NCBI GenBank assembly: GCA_002395805.1
Contig: DGVB01000011.1
Location: 1-45,703 of the forward strand
Length of the DNA: 45,703 nucleotides
Source of the DNA: Bacteroidales bacterium UBA4295
GTDB lineage: Bacteria; Bacteroidota; Bacteroidia; Bacteroidales; Paludibacteraceae
Direction: 5' to 3'
The position numbers and the translations under genes are program-made. The notes beneath the pieces were generated by a model. It was given only the letters and a program-made list of their open reading frames with translations. It was not told the origin of the DNA and did no database searches. Of the stretch, positions 1-8,785 are shown piece by piece. The first letter of the stretch is position 1, and each line of letters begins with the position of its first letter.

Positions 1-68
1 GCCGGCTGCTGGGCATAAACGCCCATTCCCAACATGGCAATTACTGCCATCAAAATAATTCGTCTCAT
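1..68 (-). CDS. Start of a secreted protein, cut by the window edge
   Basis: An ATG at 68 opens a frame that stays open to base 1, giving 22 complete codons. They encode a typical signal peptide: MRR, then a hydrophobic core, then GVYAQ, which fits a signal peptidase I site after VYA. It lies 25 bases downstream of the mlaF stop in the same direction, so it is probably the next gene of the mla operon. The mature protein lies outside the window, so the family cannot be named. The start is preceded directly by a CATTATT heptamer array. Confidence 0.7.
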   Translation of the reverse strand, partial: MRRIILMAVIAMLGMGVYAQQP

Positions 69-73
69 TTTAA

Positions 74-101
74 TATTCATTATTCATTATTCATTATTCA
101 T
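74..101. repeat. Heptamer tandem repeat, unit CATTATT
   Basis: About four head-to-tail copies of a 7-base unit fill the gap between mlaF and the next gene. The same unit recurs as an array of about eleven copies at 9980-10054. It is one of many heptamer loci in this window (see findings). Confidence 0.85.
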
Positions 102-858
102 TTAGCGAAGCGGTTCTTACCCGCTTGAATAGTTCGCTTGCGAACACGAAGTCATTCAGTGCTTCGTTACTGCTGTTCATGATCTCGTGCCTGCTTCCCT
201 GCCATTCTTTCTTTCCGCCTTTCAGGAACACGATATTATCGCCGATCTCCATGATCGAGTTCATGTCATGGCTGTTGACGATCGTGCATATATTGTATTC
301 TTTGGTAATATCCTGTATCAGCGCATCGATCACTAAACTCGTCTTCGGATCCAGACCCGAGTTCGGTTCGTCGCAGAACAGGTATTTCGGCTCTAACACA
401 ATCGCTCTGGCGATCGCCACACGTTTCTGCTGACCGCCGCTGATCTCGCTCGGCATCAGGTTCCATACCCGCTCCGGCATCTCCACTCTGCGCAAACAGA
501 ACTCCGCACGTTCCCGCATCTCTTCGCGGCTCTTATGCGAGAACATCTCCATCGGAAACAGCACATTCTCTATCACGCTCATGCTGTCGAATAGCGCGGA
601 GCCTTGAAACAGCATACCTACCTCGCGGTGAAGCATCCGGATATCTTTGCTCCGCATCTCCGCCAGATCGCGGCCGTCATACAGTATCTGTCCGCTGTCC
701 ACGGCATGCAGACCGATCATGCTTTTCATCAGCACGGTCTTGCCGGAACCGGACTGGCCGATGATCATGTTCACTTCCCCGTCCCGCATCTCGGTACTCA
801 CATGGTTCAGCACCACATTCCCGTCAAAACTCTTTACGATATCTTTTACTTCAATCAT
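94..858 (-). CDS. mlaF: ABC transporter ATP-binding protein, MlaF/Mkl type
   Basis: Cytoplasmic ATPase of the Mla-type lipid transporter, which moves phospholipid between inner and outer membrane with the permease MlaE. All ABC motifs are visible: Walker A GQSGSGKT (residues 34-41), Q-loop near FQGSALF, signature SGGQQKR (140-146), Walker B LFCDEP with SGLDP after it, and switch histidine in NSHD (about 198). FQGSALFDSMSV is typical of the MlaF branch. I chose the ATG at 858 (MIEVKD); an ATG three codons upstream is possible. Its expected partner mlaE lies upstream but is separated by a four-helix-bundle gene and short repeats. The last codons are close to the CATTATT array. Confidence 0.93.
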   Translation of the reverse strand: MIEVKDIVKSFDGNVVLNHVSTEMRDGEVNMIIGQSGSGKTVLMKSMIGLHAVDSGQILYDGRDLAEMRSKDIRMLHREVGMLFQGSALFDSMSVIENVLFPMEMFSHKSREEMRERAEFCLRRVEMPERVWNLMPSEISGGQQKRVAIARAIVLEPKYLFCDEPNSGLDPKTSLVIDALIQDITKEYNICTIVNSHDMNSIMEIGDNIVFLKGGKKEWQGSRHEIMNSSNEALNDFVFASELFKRVRTASLNE

Positions 859-875
859 ATAATACAACTAAGTTG

Positions 876-960
876 TGACCGCTTCGCTGTATGACCACTA
901 TCGTTGTTGGAACGTTCTCTTCGTTCACTGTAAGATCATTCGCTACGCTCATTGTAAGAT
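876..960. repeat. Degenerate CTGTARGA repeat array, downstream side of the four-helix-bundle gene
   Basis: Between mlaF and the four-helix-bundle gene lie imperfect units: GACCGCTTCGCTGTATGA, later CACTGTAAGATCATTCG and CATTGTAAGA. These match the CTGTAAGA/CCGCTTCG family found inside coaE, dapB and the MBOAT gene. Spacers vary and contain small inverted repeats. Confidence 0.7.
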
Positions 961-962
961 TT

Positions 963-1364
963 TTATTTCTTGCTTTCGCTCGTCGGGGATGTCTCCCCTT
1001 GCCGCGGGGCGCTCCCTTCCATCCGCTGTTTGTAGGTAGTTATTTGTTGTTGCAGTGTGTATATCTGCTGTTCCAATTGTTTGGTTGTTTCTTCATTTAT
1101 GTATCCTATTTGCTCACAAATAGTAATTTGTGTATGCAATTCAAAAATCGAGCCAATAGCTATACTTAAAAAGTTAGCAAAATCTTTATTGCTGTTTCTT
1201 CCAGCCCCTTCTGCTATGTTAGAAGGTATAGAAACCGCTGCTCTGGTCATTTGAGAAACGATTCCGTATTTCTCATTAGCAGGAAAGTTAGCCGTAACCT
1301 CATAAATCTTTCGCGCGAGATTTATACCCCCTTGCCAGATATGTAGATTTTTATAATTATGCAT
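963..1364 (-). CDS. Four-helix bundle protein (23S rRNA intervening-sequence type)
   Basis: A 133-aa protein with the hallmarks of the S23/IVS four-helix-bundle family: N-terminal NLHIWQGGINLARKIYEVT, then SQMTRAAVSIPSNIAEGAGR and an FLSIAIGSIFELHTQ helix. Family members are small helical proteins first known from insertions in 23S rRNA genes; relatives serve as accessory proteins of diversity-generating retroelements. No cellular role is established. It sits between mlaE and mlaF, which normally adjoin, and is flanked on both sides by CTGTARGA repeats, so it looks inserted. Its last 20 codons run into C/G-rich palindromic repeat sequence (SAPRQGETSPTSES), so the natural C-terminus is probably shorter. 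No reverse transcriptase is nearby. Confidence 0.88.
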   Translation of the reverse strand: MHNYKNLHIWQGGINLARKIYEVTANFPANEKYGIVSQMTRAAVSIPSNIAEGAGRNSNKDFANFLSIAIGSIFELHTQITICEQIGYINEETTKQLEQQIYTLQQQITTYKQRMEGSAPRQGETSPTSESKK

Positions 1365-1368
1365 CTTT

Positions 1369-1450
1369 TTATCTTACAGCGGCTTGCCGCGGTCTTACAG
1401 TGTAAACGGTCCTACAGCGAAGCGGTCTTACAGGCGCTTGCGCCGGTCAG
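1369..1450. repeat. CTGTARGA repeat array, upstream side of the four-helix-bundle gene
   Basis: On the plus strand the core octamer reads TCTTACAG or TCCTACAG and appears four times. The spacers are CGGCTTGCCGCGG, TGTAAACGG, CGAAGCGG and GCGCTTGCGCCGG. Several spacers are themselves small palindromes (GCGGC-TT-GCCGC, GGCGC-TT-GCGCC). The array fills the gap between mlaE and the four-helix-bundle gene. Confidence 0.85.
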
Positions 1451-1459
1451 ATTTTGTGC

Positions 1460-2197
1460 TCAAAGCAGCAGCTTTGAAAGCACTAAATCTAAAAACAGGA
1501 TCATTATATTGCTGTTCACAACGGCATTCGTGCTTGCCCGTCCTACATCCAGCGCGCCGCCGCGCACGTTGTACCCGTAGTAACTGCTCATGCTCGTGAT
1601 CACAAACGCAAACACCAGACTCTTGATAATCCCGTACCATACGTAGTATGGGTTGAACGCATATTGCACGCCGATGAGGTAGTCATGCACGGTGATGATG
1701 TCCGTGAACGCACCTACCGCCCAGCCGCCGACCAGACCCACGGCGGTCGAAATGATCACTAACATCGGCATCATCGTCACAAACGCTAAAATCTTCGGCA
1801 AAATCAGGTAGTTGGCGCTGTTCACACCCATAATCTCCATCGCGTCTATCTGCTCCGTGATACGCATAGTACCGATCTCAGAAGCGATGTTGGACCCCAC
1901 TTTGCCCGCCAGAATGAGACACAGGATGGTGCTCGAGAACTCCAATAGCAGCGTCTCTCGTGTCAGCAGACCTACCGTATAAGTCGGTAATAAGGGGTTC
2001 TCGGTGTTGGTCTTTGCCTGGATAGTCAAGATGGCACCGATGAAAACGGATATGATCAGTACGATCGGCAGCGATTGCAGACCTTGCTTCTCCAACTCGC
2101 GGCTGTATTGCCGCCAGAACATCCGCTGACGGTCGGGCAAACGAAGCACCCGCCCCATCAGCAGAAAATACTCACCAATGTGTTGTAATATTCGCAT
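1460..2197 (-). CDS. mlaE: MlaE-family ABC transporter permease
   Basis: Inner-membrane permease of the Mla-type lipid transporter. The 245 aa show the family layout: an amphipathic N-terminus, a membrane segment SLPIVLIISVFIGAILTIQ, the conserved LAGKVGSNIASEIGTMRITEQIDAMEIMGV cytoplasmic loop (interrupted here for length; it begins at about residue 106) that contacts the ATPase, and three more membrane segments. The start lies four bases after the upstream esterase stop, so both are probably co-transcribed. The final codons (KLLL) end in a small inverted repeat (GCTCAAAGC with GCTTTGAAAGC), next to the repeat array. Confidence 0.93.
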   Translation of the reverse strand: MRILQHIGEYFLLMGRVLRLPDRQRMFWRQYSRELEKQGLQSLPIVLIISVFIGAILTIQAKTNTENPLLPTYTVGLLTRETLLLEFSSTILCLILAGKVGSNIASEIGTMRITEQIDAMEIMGVNSANYLILPKILAFVTMMPMLVIISTAVGLVGGWAVGAFTDIITVHDYLIGVQYAFNPYYVWYGIIKSLVFAFVITSMSSYYGYNVRGGALDVGRASTNAVVNSNIMILFLDLVLSKLLL

Positions 2198-2201
2198 CGT
2201 T

Positions 2202-4070
2202 TTATTTCACTTCCATGCCTTGCACATTATATACCGCGCCGTTTCGTTCGATCAGCAGTACACCGTCCCGGAGTATCTTTACTCCCTCCTTTGAGGGGAG
2301 GGTCGGGGTGAGGTTTCCTTGTACCGGCTCAAAAGCCTGACCTTCGATCACTACGTTCTTCACACAGATATATTTGCCGCTTTTGGCTTCGCCTAAATTA
2401 TGCCACGGCAGGATCCGTACATGCAGCGTCTCACCGGCAGCTATCGTCAGCGTCGGAGTAATAGCCAGATGCTCTATCGTCTTGTTCATCATGTTCACTT
2501 TCTCCGCAATCGTCTTTACGTCTGTGAAACCGTCGCCGAAACCGGTGTTGATATGGTAGCACATAGTGCTCGTGCTGTGCGAAGCGATGTCCATGGAGAT
2601 ACCTGTGATACGTATCTCCATCGTAGCCGGAGCGGTGATAGCGAAATCCAGATACCGGCTTGCGTTCTCGTCGATCTCGCCTGCCGGCCATGCCGTCTTC
2701 GCACCCGATGCGTCCGCATTGTGGAAACGTACCATGGTTATATCGTTTGCCTCTCCGTCGCTGAACTCGGATTTGGTATCCGCTGCCATCATATTGCTCA
2801 TACTGAACGCTGCGGCTATCGGACCTTCTGTTACTGCGTCCGCTACCGGCTTCGCGTTAATCGCCCAAGTTGCACTAACGGCACTTCCGCCTGCCAGCGA
2901 AATAACACTCGCGCTTACCGGTACGCTCAGATGCGCTTCGCCGGAGGTAATAACAATCGAATCGTTGTGCTCACCTTCGTTCTCATAGCTTGCGCGCATA
3001 TAGATCTTCTGGAATAAGGTGCTGCCGGCATAGCTGACTTCTAATGTCTTGCTGTAGTTCTCTTTGTCGCTTGAAATCGTCAGGGCGCCTGTCGCATGCA
3101 ACTCAACCGTTCCGCTTGCGGGCTCCAGACCGAATCCGGTCAGCAGGAACTCTTTGTTCTGCGCTACGCCGCTGTACGTCTCGCCGATCTCGATCGACGT
3201 CGGATTAGCGGTGATGGAAGTCGGAATAGTGATGTATTCTGCTAAGATTCCTGCCTCTTTCATCATCTGCGCGGCCTGGCGCGCAATCAGGTTACCGCCC
3301 ATCGCGTTCGTATGTGTGTTGTCGCCGTTGCAGAACAGCAGCTGCGTACATTGCGTCTCGCCGTACTCCAAATACATCTCTTTCGTCGCCTCCGTCAGGT
3401 TGATGAATGGCACGCCCTTCTCCTCCGCCACAATACGCATTGCCTCTACGTAACTCATCGACAGATCGTTTGCAGGCAGACTCTGGCTCTCATAGAGAAC
3501 ACCATTTTCTATCTTGCTGAACTTGTCGCCCAAATCGTGCTGACCGTTCCGGCGGATCGTGTTGCCGCTGAAATACTTGCGGCAGATCGGACCTACCAAA
3601 ATCGGGTTCACACCCAATGCTCTTGCCTCGTCAATGAACAGACGAAGGTACTCGCGGTATGTCGTCTGCGGGTTCGTTCCGCGTGCGTCCGTCGGAGCAG
3701 GCAAATTATGTTCTTGGCAATAAGCAGCGTACTCCAAATTATCCATTCCGTAAGTTACGGTACCCTCGTCGTTGTGCGCAAACTGGATAATCAGGTAATC
3801 GCCTGCGCTCATCTGGCTCTTCACGCTTGGCCAGTAACCCGCACCTGTGTAGAAACTACGGGTGTCTGCGCCGGACTTGCCGCGGTTGTTCACGGTCACA
3901 AAAGCCGGATCGAAGAACGATCCCAGATACATTCCCCAACCGCGTTTGTCGGTGGTATTCTCGTCGTACTCAGCCATCGTGCTGTCGCCGATGGTGTGTA
4001 CTTTTACAGCTCCGTTCGCCATCGGCAAGCAAATTATCGTTGCCATCAGGATTGTAAAAAGTTTCTTCAT
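2202..4070 (-). CDS. SGNH hydrolase, rhamnogalacturonan acetylesterase-like, secreted
   Basis: A 622-aa exported esterase. After a 20-residue signal peptide come the SGNH blocks of the rhamnogalacturonan acetylesterase (CE12-like) group: GDST with nucleophile Ser30, NRGKSGAD, FAHND (99-101) and a C-terminal D-N-T-H pair (Asp250, His253). The known reaction is removal of acetyl groups from rhamnogalacturonan I. Residues from about 280 form an Ig-like domain, then a beta-rich module, then a tail ending RNGAVYNVQGMEVK, which is shared with four other secreted proteins here. Residues NLTPTLPSKEG just before the tail are encoded by a palindromic repeat (2282-2313). It is probably the first gene of the unit leading into mlaE/mlaF; substrate choice is inferred. 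Confidence 0.88.
   Translation of the reverse strand: MKKLFTILMATIICLPMANGAVKVHTIGDSTMAEYDENTTDKRGWGMYLGSFFDPAFVTVNNRGKSGADTRSFYTGAGYWPSVKSQMSAGDYLIIQFAHNDEGTVTYGMDNLEYAAYCQEHNLPAPTDARGTNPQTTYREYLRLFIDEARALGVNPILVGPICRKYFSGNTIRRNGQHDLGDKFSKIENGVLYESQSLPANDLSMSYVEAMRIVAEEKGVPFINLTEATKEMYLEYGETQCTQLLFCNGDNTHTNAMGGNLIARQAAQMMKEAGILAEYITIPTSITANPTSIEIGETYSGVAQNKEFLLTGFGLEPASGTVELHATGALTISSDKENYSKTLEVSYAGSTLFQKIYMRASYENEGEHNDSIVITSGEAHLSVPVSASVISLAGGSAVSATWAINAKPVADAVTEGPIAAAFSMSNMMAADTKSEFSDGEANDITMVRFHNADASGAKTAWPAGEIDENASRYLDFAITAPATMEIRITGISMDIASHSTSTMCYHINTGFGDGFTDVKTIAEKVNMMNKTIEHLAITPTLTIAAGETLHVRILPWHNLGEAKSGKYICVKNVVIEGQAFEPVQGNLTPTLPSKEGVKILRDGVLLIERNGAVYNVQGMEVK
2282..2313. repeat. C/G-rich palindromic repeat inside the esterase gene
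   Basis: CTCCCTCCTTTGAGGGGAGG followed by GTCGGGGTGAGG, an inverted repeat lying in frame and read as LTPTLPSKEG. Close relatives occur at 17553, 32723, 33006, 41103 and 44910. Confidence 0.85.
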
Positions 4071-4181
4071 CTTCTCAATGTGTTTTTCTCTTTCTACTGT
4101 CTTCCGACCTTTCTACTAAATAATTTTATTTTTGTTTATGTACTATTACATATGCTTTTGTATAGAAATACAAAAAGTGCG

Positions 4182-4213
4182 CAAATTTACAACAATTTTT
4201 TGATATATGCAAA
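4182..4213 (-). promoter_or_regulatory. Bacteroidetes-type promoter of the esterase gene
   Basis: On the minus strand a -33 TTTG (4213-4210) is followed after exactly 20 bases by a -7 box TAAATTTG (4189-4182), matching TTTG-N20-TAnnTTTG. Expected transcription start is near 4175, leaving a leader of about 105 bases. Confidence 0.75.
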
Positions 4214-4255
4214 TTTCTTTGTGTTTTTATTTCCCGTGCAGTCCTTTTTCGCAAC

Positions 4256-4284
4256 AAAAACAGCCCCGCATTCCGCGGAGCTGT
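4256..4284 (-). terminator. Intrinsic terminator after the 615-aa secreted protein gene
   Basis: On the minus strand, ACAGCTCCGC-GGAAT-GCGGGGCTGT forms a stem with one mismatch and runs straight into TTTTTG. It starts about 46 bases after the stop codon at 4331. Confidence 0.8.
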
Positions 4285-4286
4285 TA

Positions 4287-4319
4287 GAGACCCTAGGACC
4301 CTAGGATACTAGGATACTT
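4287..4319. repeat. Octamer tandem repeat carrying CTAG
   Basis: Four 8-base units in a row: GACCCTAG twice, GATACTAG, then GATACTTA. It lies between the 615-aa gene stop and its terminator. A second CTAG octamer array lies at 23585-23618. Confidence 0.8.
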
Positions 4320-4330
4320 AGTCGTTTGCC

Positions 4331-6178
4331 TTACTTTACGATAGCGCCCTGTGCGTTGTATTTCACGCCGTTCTTCTCGATCATCAACTGACCGTTCTCG
4401 AAGAACTTAACAGTCTTAACTGCCTCTTCGGTGTTGTCGATAGCCGTCGGGTACTCGGTTTCGAATTGAGCTGCTACCTGAACTGCCTCTGCCGGCATGA
4501 TGAAGGTAACATAACCTACTCCGTCGTCATGGAGCGCTACACCGTTATAGGTCAAGCTGTAGGTCTTATAGCCTTCAGCAGGAGTAGGAGTTACTATTAC
4601 TTCCTCGCCCGGATAAGCTACGGTCCAGCCACTTACCTCGCCGTTCTCTGCTGCTGCATACGTGATCTTGTACATTACGTCAGCGATAGCTTCGTTAACC
4701 ATGATTTGTTTGATTACAACGGTTTTGCCGCTCGTCGTTTGGATCTTCACGTAGGTATCTGCTGCAGCGGTGAATTCCAGTACAGCGAGGGTCTTGTTAG
4801 CCGGTGTCAGCGTCAAGGTGTCGTTTCCGGCAATTGCCAGCACGTTATTCTCTACATAACCGAATTTAACGCGGATAGTCTTACCTGCCTCTACGTTGCA
4901 AGCAATGAAACCGCCTTGTGTCTTGATCTTCAGACCCAGATACGGTTCGTTGCGGGCAGCGCCTTTTGCGTTGTTCAGAGAATCCAGAGCATCCAGATTG
5001 CTGTACTCATAACCAGCTGCGGTCAGTGCATCTTTGATGCCATAGCTCTTGCCGTTTGTTACTACCAACTGCTCAATGTTGAGCGACTGAGCATATGCCT
5101 TCACGAATTTGCCATAAAGGGTCAGGTCTGCGTTGACGGCAGCGGTGAGGTCTGCAGGAACGGTCAGCTCTGCATCGGTGTACCAGCCTTGGAACTCAGC
5201 CAACGGCTTAACCTCATACTCGCCATGCTTGGTTGCGCTCTCGCCTACCTTTACAATCTCCTCGCCCAGCACGGTTGCACCGTTCATGTAAGTGATGGTA
5301 ACGGTTGCGGGCTTAACGGCGGTGATGGTGTAGGTTTGCTCGCCTACAGTTTGTTGAGCCTGCCATTTGCCATCGGGGTTCAGTGCAGCTACTACATCGA
5401 TGTTCTCGCTCTTTGTGCTCGGCTCTGTCTCACCAACATAATAGGTGGCAGTCTGAACGGTGAAGGTAACGGTCGGAGCTTCTGCATACTCAGCAGCCAG
5501 ATTCAGTGTCAAAGCGCCGTAGAGAGTAGCCATATCAAGCTCTCCCAAAGCCTCACCATTGACTGCCACACCGCCGAGAGAAACATCTACATGGTCAATT
5601 TCCTTGGTCTCGCGCACCCAAACGCGGATACCAAGGATGTTTACCGTCTGGTTGTCTCCGAGGTTAGACTGCTGTTGACCGTCAATAATGGCTTTCTTGA
5701 TTTGACGAGCTAACATGACAGCTTTGAAATCGTAGCCGGAGAGGTCAATTTTCTGCCAGATAGCAGCTTCGTAGCTTTTAGAAGCCGCGTACGTCTCGGT
5801 TTTTCCCATAGCAACGACCGTCTGGTTAAGCAGCTGAGATGCTTCTTCCCATCCTGCCCACGCAACACTAGTGTTGTTGGAACCATTAGGAGCCCAGAAT
5901 ACCTCGATAGAATCGATAGGAGCATCTGCTGTGATGCCGAAATAAGGAGTCGGAGAGCTTGCACTCATGTCAGTACCGCCGCCTAAAGCAACATACTGCT
6001 TGCCAGCTAAATTACCTTTCCATGCAGAAGCATCCGAGGAAAGAACAATGCCGTCATGGTTTGTAAATACGGTTGCGAAATCATCGGCTCCCCAATCGAA
6101 GGAACCATAGTTCGGCTCTGCTGCCCAAAGGCTGAAGCTTGCCATCAATGCAGCTGCAAATGTGAAAATTTTTTTCAT
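4331..6178 (-). CDS. Secreted multidomain protein with InlB-type repeat and shared C-terminal tail
   Basis: A 615-aa exported protein with a signal peptide ending SFSLWAA. The N-terminal half (about 20-200) is beta-rich and carbohydrate-binding-like in character, but I cannot assign a family. A Listeria/Bacteroides InlB-type repeat (ITYMNGATVLGEEIV ... FQGWYTDAELTVP ... LTLYGKF) occupies roughly 295-365; a second glycine-rich segment (ITYAAAENGEVSG) lies near 520. The protein ends KNGVKYNAQGAIVK. No catalytic motif was seen; a binding or adhesion role is inferred. It is transcribed alone from a clear promoter and ends at an intrinsic terminator. Confidence 0.82.
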   Translation of the reverse strand: MKKIFTFAAALMASFSLWAAEPNYGSFDWGADDFATVFTNHDGIVLSSDASAWKGNLAGKQYVALGGGTDMSASSPTPYFGITADAPIDSIEVFWAPNGSNNTSVAWAGWEEASQLLNQTVVAMGKTETYAASKSYEAAIWQKIDLSGYDFKAVMLARQIKKAIIDGQQQSNLGDNQTVNILGIRVWVRETKEIDHVDVSLGGVAVNGEALGELDMATLYGALTLNLAAEYAEAPTVTFTVQTATYYVGETEPSTKSENIDVVAALNPDGKWQAQQTVGEQTYTITAVKPATVTITYMNGATVLGEEIVKVGESATKHGEYEVKPLAEFQGWYTDAELTVPADLTAAVNADLTLYGKFVKAYAQSLNIEQLVVTNGKSYGIKDALTAAGYEYSNLDALDSLNNAKGAARNEPYLGLKIKTQGGFIACNVEAGKTIRVKFGYVENNVLAIAGNDTLTLTPANKTLAVLEFTAAADTYVKIQTTSGKTVVIKQIMVNEAIADVMYKITYAAAENGEVSGWTVAYPGEEVIVTPTPAEGYKTYSLTYNGVALHDDGVGYVTFIMPAEAVQVAAQFETEYPTAIDNTEEAVKTVKFFENGQLMIEKNGVKYNAQGAIVK

Positions 6179-6255
6179 GTGTTTTGTGTTTTAGTTAAAC
6201 GAAAAAATTGGTGTTTATAATAGCGTTTGTTATGTTTACTTTGCAAAATCGGGTA

Positions 6256-6287
6256 CAAAAGTAATGCTTTTCGCGCATATACGCAAA
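6256..6287 (-). promoter_or_regulatory. Bacteroidetes-type promoter of the 615-aa protein gene
   Basis: On the minus strand TTTG (6287-6284), a 20-base spacer, then TACTTTTG (6263-6256). The transcription start should be near 6249, giving a 70-base leader. The divergent gap 6179-6469 holds this promoter and that of the M6 protease; nothing else was seen in it. Confidence 0.8.
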
Positions 6288-6398
6288 TTAATTAGGTGTT
6301 TTTTACAAATTCCGTCAATTTTTACACATTCGCGCAGGATGACGAAAGATATCTTTTTTTGCTTTTTTGCTTGCAAAAACAATTATTTCGCCTAAAAA

Positions 6399-6430
6399 CT
6401 TGCGTATTCAAAAAAAAAGCAGTACTTTTG
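6399..6430 (+). promoter_or_regulatory. Bacteroidetes-type promoter of the M6 protease gene
   Basis: A -7 box TACTTTTG (6423-6430) preceded at 20 bases by CTTG (6399-6402), one base off TTTG. Transcription would start near 6437, which excludes the in-frame upstream ATG at 6296 and supports the start at 6470. Confidence 0.7.
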
Positions 6431-6469
6431 CAGACTAATTCGAAAAATAAGACATTACAAAATTATATC

Positions 6470-8785
6470 ATGAGAAAGATTTTATCCATTCTTCTTTTAT
6501 GCGTTCTTGCTGCGACAGCAAGCGCAGTTCCCGCGCGCCGAGGATGGCAGACGCGCACGCAAGCTGATGGCTCCACCATCGAAATTCAACAAGTAGGTGA
6601 TGAATTTTATCACTATATGATTAATCGCGCCGGCAAAGAGGTGCGAGAGATTAATGGTATGTACGTGGAAATAGGAGAAGCACCGACCCCTGCAGTAGCT
6701 CAGGCGCGTCGAGCAAAAGCTGTTGCCCGCCGTCAGCGCAAGGACATCGGTATCAAGCCGAACTTGGCGCCGAAAGGAGTGGTGATAATCGCGAATTTCT
6801 CGGATAAATCTATGCGTGCGGATCATTCGCTCTCTGTCTTTAACGAACTTTTCAATGATGCTAATTGTACCGTTAATAGCGGCTATCCTTCTGCAGCACA
6901 GTATTTCTCGGATCAATCCAACGGAGCTTATCATCCGCAGTTTGATGTCTTTGGTCCGGTAAATCTCAGCCGCAATGTGGCGTATTATGGAACGGACAAA
7001 CCGGGTACCGACGAAGGAGACGACCAACACGCGACCGATGCGGTAGTAGAAGCATGTCGTCTTGCAAATGAACAATTTACGATCAACTGGGCGGATTATG
7101 ACTCCAATAATGATGGATATATAGATTTCGTCTATGTCATCCATGCCGGATACGGTCAGGCGGACGGTGGCGCTTCAACCACCATTTGGCCGCATAACTG
7201 GGAAGTAAGTTCTGCCAGAGCGTATGGCTATTGTACCTACACTGCCGAGCAATGCAAAGTGGGCGGCAAGACCATAGAGAATTACGCTATCTCTGCCGAA
7301 TTGGATCATTATGCCAATACGCTCAACGGTATCGGAACTCTTTGCCATGAGTTTGGTCATGTGCTGGGTCTGCCGGACTGGTATGACACCAGCTATGGCA
7401 CGAACTACAGTCAAAGCCTCACCCCGAACGACTGGGATGTGATGGATGGTGGTGCGTATGGTGGTGACGGGCACTGCCCGCCGAACTATAGCCCGTGGGA
7501 GAAATATTTCTTCGGATGGCATACCCCGATTAACTTGGGTAATACCGGCGCGAACCTCACGCTCTATCCAAATGGAACGGATAACTATCAGGCTTACCAG
7601 ATCAACGCTTCCGGTACCCAGCAAGGACCTACCACTTCCGGATGGTGCTATTTTATCGAAAACCGCCAGCAGGTGGGATGGGATAGAGGCCTGACCGCAA
7701 GCGGAATGCTTATCTGGAAAGTCAATTTCAATGCTACCAAATGGACCGACAACGAACCCAACAACACAGCCAACAACCCTCTCTATACCATCGTCTCTGC
7801 TACCGGTACGAAAATCGGGTGGGATGGCTCTACGGATAACTGTCCGAAAAATGTCTTCCCGGGAACAGGCAATAAGACCTCTTGGACCGGACTTTCCGGC
7901 AAACCGCTCTTGAATATCAATCATGCGAACGGACTCATTACTTTGACTTATATAGAAGCACCGGTTATACCGGTGGATTCGTTCACGTTGACCTTCATGG
8001 CAAACGGTCGCGAGTTTGCTACGACAACCTCTACCGGCATGGTCGTTCTTCCGGCTACGAATCCGCTGGATTGTCCTTGCGGCAAGGTCTTCCTCGGATG
8101 GACCAAGACTGCTAACTACGAGAGCGAGACTACCGCTCCGACTTATGTCAAAGCCGGTGATCCCATAGCAGAAGCTACTACGCTCTATGCTGTTTACGCA
8201 GAGCAGAGCGGCGAAGGTGGAGCACCGCAAACGATAACATATACCTTCACTTCGAAGGCTTGGGCGGACGCTACCAATAGTTGGACAAGCAAAGCGGACG
8301 GATACCAATATAACACCACTAATGAAGGTATACAAGTCACAACTGCCACTTCCGGTGCAAGTGCAGAGACGAAAACAGCAATGAGTAATGTCAGCAATAT
8401 TGTTGTAACCTATTGTACCAACGCCTCCAAAGGTGTAGGTAGTATCAAGATGTCTGTCGGTTCAACAGAACTTTCTCAGAACATTACCAAAACAGGTGGT
8501 ACTACATTGCGAGATCTGCAATTTAATTTCAATAACGCATCCGGTAAAGTAGGTATAGAAGTGACATGTACTACCAACTCGATTTATATCAACTCGGTTG
8601 CTGTTACCGCAGGTGGCGGTGCATCGTATAGCAATTACAGCACAGCTTGCGGATGTTGGTATACCGATATGGATTCTATTGAATCTTCTTCGGAAAATGA
8701 AGGTAGGCTCGTCCTCCGCAACGGCCAGCTGCTTATCATCCGCGGAGACGCAATCTACTCTATTACCGGCGCGCGCCTTCAGTAA
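6470..8785 (+). CDS. Secreted M6-family zinc metalloprotease
   Basis: A 771-aa exported protease. A signal peptide (MRKILSILLLCVLAATASA) precedes a prodomain and an M6 (immune-inhibitor-A-like) catalytic domain with HEFGHVLGLPDWYD: His293, Glu294 and His297 plus the following Asp, and a later DVMDGG turn. DSNNDGYIDF near 211-220 looks like a calcium-binding loop. After about residue 500 comes an InlB-type repeat (FTLTFMANGREFA ... VFLGWTKTANY), then a beta-rich module, and the tail ending RGDAIYSITGARLQ. The start is set by the promoter box at 6423; the frame is open further upstream. The next gene begins on the base after the stop, so the two are translationally coupled. Confidence 0.9.
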   Translation: MRKILSILLLCVLAATASAVPARRGWQTRTQADGSTIEIQQVGDEFYHYMINRAGKEVREINGMYVEIGEAPTPAVAQARRAKAVARRQRKDIGIKPNLAPKGVVIIANFSDKSMRADHSLSVFNELFNDANCTVNSGYPSAAQYFSDQSNGAYHPQFDVFGPVNLSRNVAYYGTDKPGTDEGDDQHATDAVVEACRLANEQFTINWADYDSNNDGYIDFVYVIHAGYGQADGGASTTIWPHNWEVSSARAYGYCTYTAEQCKVGGKTIENYAISAELDHYANTLNGIGTLCHEFGHVLGLPDWYDTSYGTNYSQSLTPNDWDVMDGGAYGGDGHCPPNYSPWEKYFFGWHTPINLGNTGANLTLYPNGTDNYQAYQINASGTQQGPTTSGWCYFIENRQQVGWDRGLTASGMLIWKVNFNATKWTDNEPNNTANNPLYTIVSATGTKIGWDGSTDNCPKNVFPGTGNKTSWTGLSGKPLLNINHANGLITLTYIEAPVIPVDSFTLTFMANGREFATTTSTGMVVLPATNPLDCPCGKVFLGWTKTANYESETTAPTYVKAGDPIAEATTLYAVYAEQSGEGGAPQTITYTFTSKAWADATNSWTSKADGYQYNTTNEGIQVTTATSGASAETKTAMSNVSNIVVTYCTNASKGVGSIKMSVGSTELSQNITKTGGTTLRDLQFNFNNASGKVGIEVTCTTNSIYINSVAVTAGGGASYSNYSTACGCWYTDMDSIESSSENEGRLVLRNGQLLIIRGDAIYSITGARLQ

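Noticed and set aside
963..1364. Four-helix-bundle gene as the accessory gene of a diversity-generating retroelement
   Set aside because: No reverse transcriptase and no template/variable repeat pair was seen.
2374..4304. Long plus-strand reading frames opposite the esterase and other minus-strand genes
   Set aside because: They have no family motifs or starts with plausible context and are mirror images of well-supported genes.
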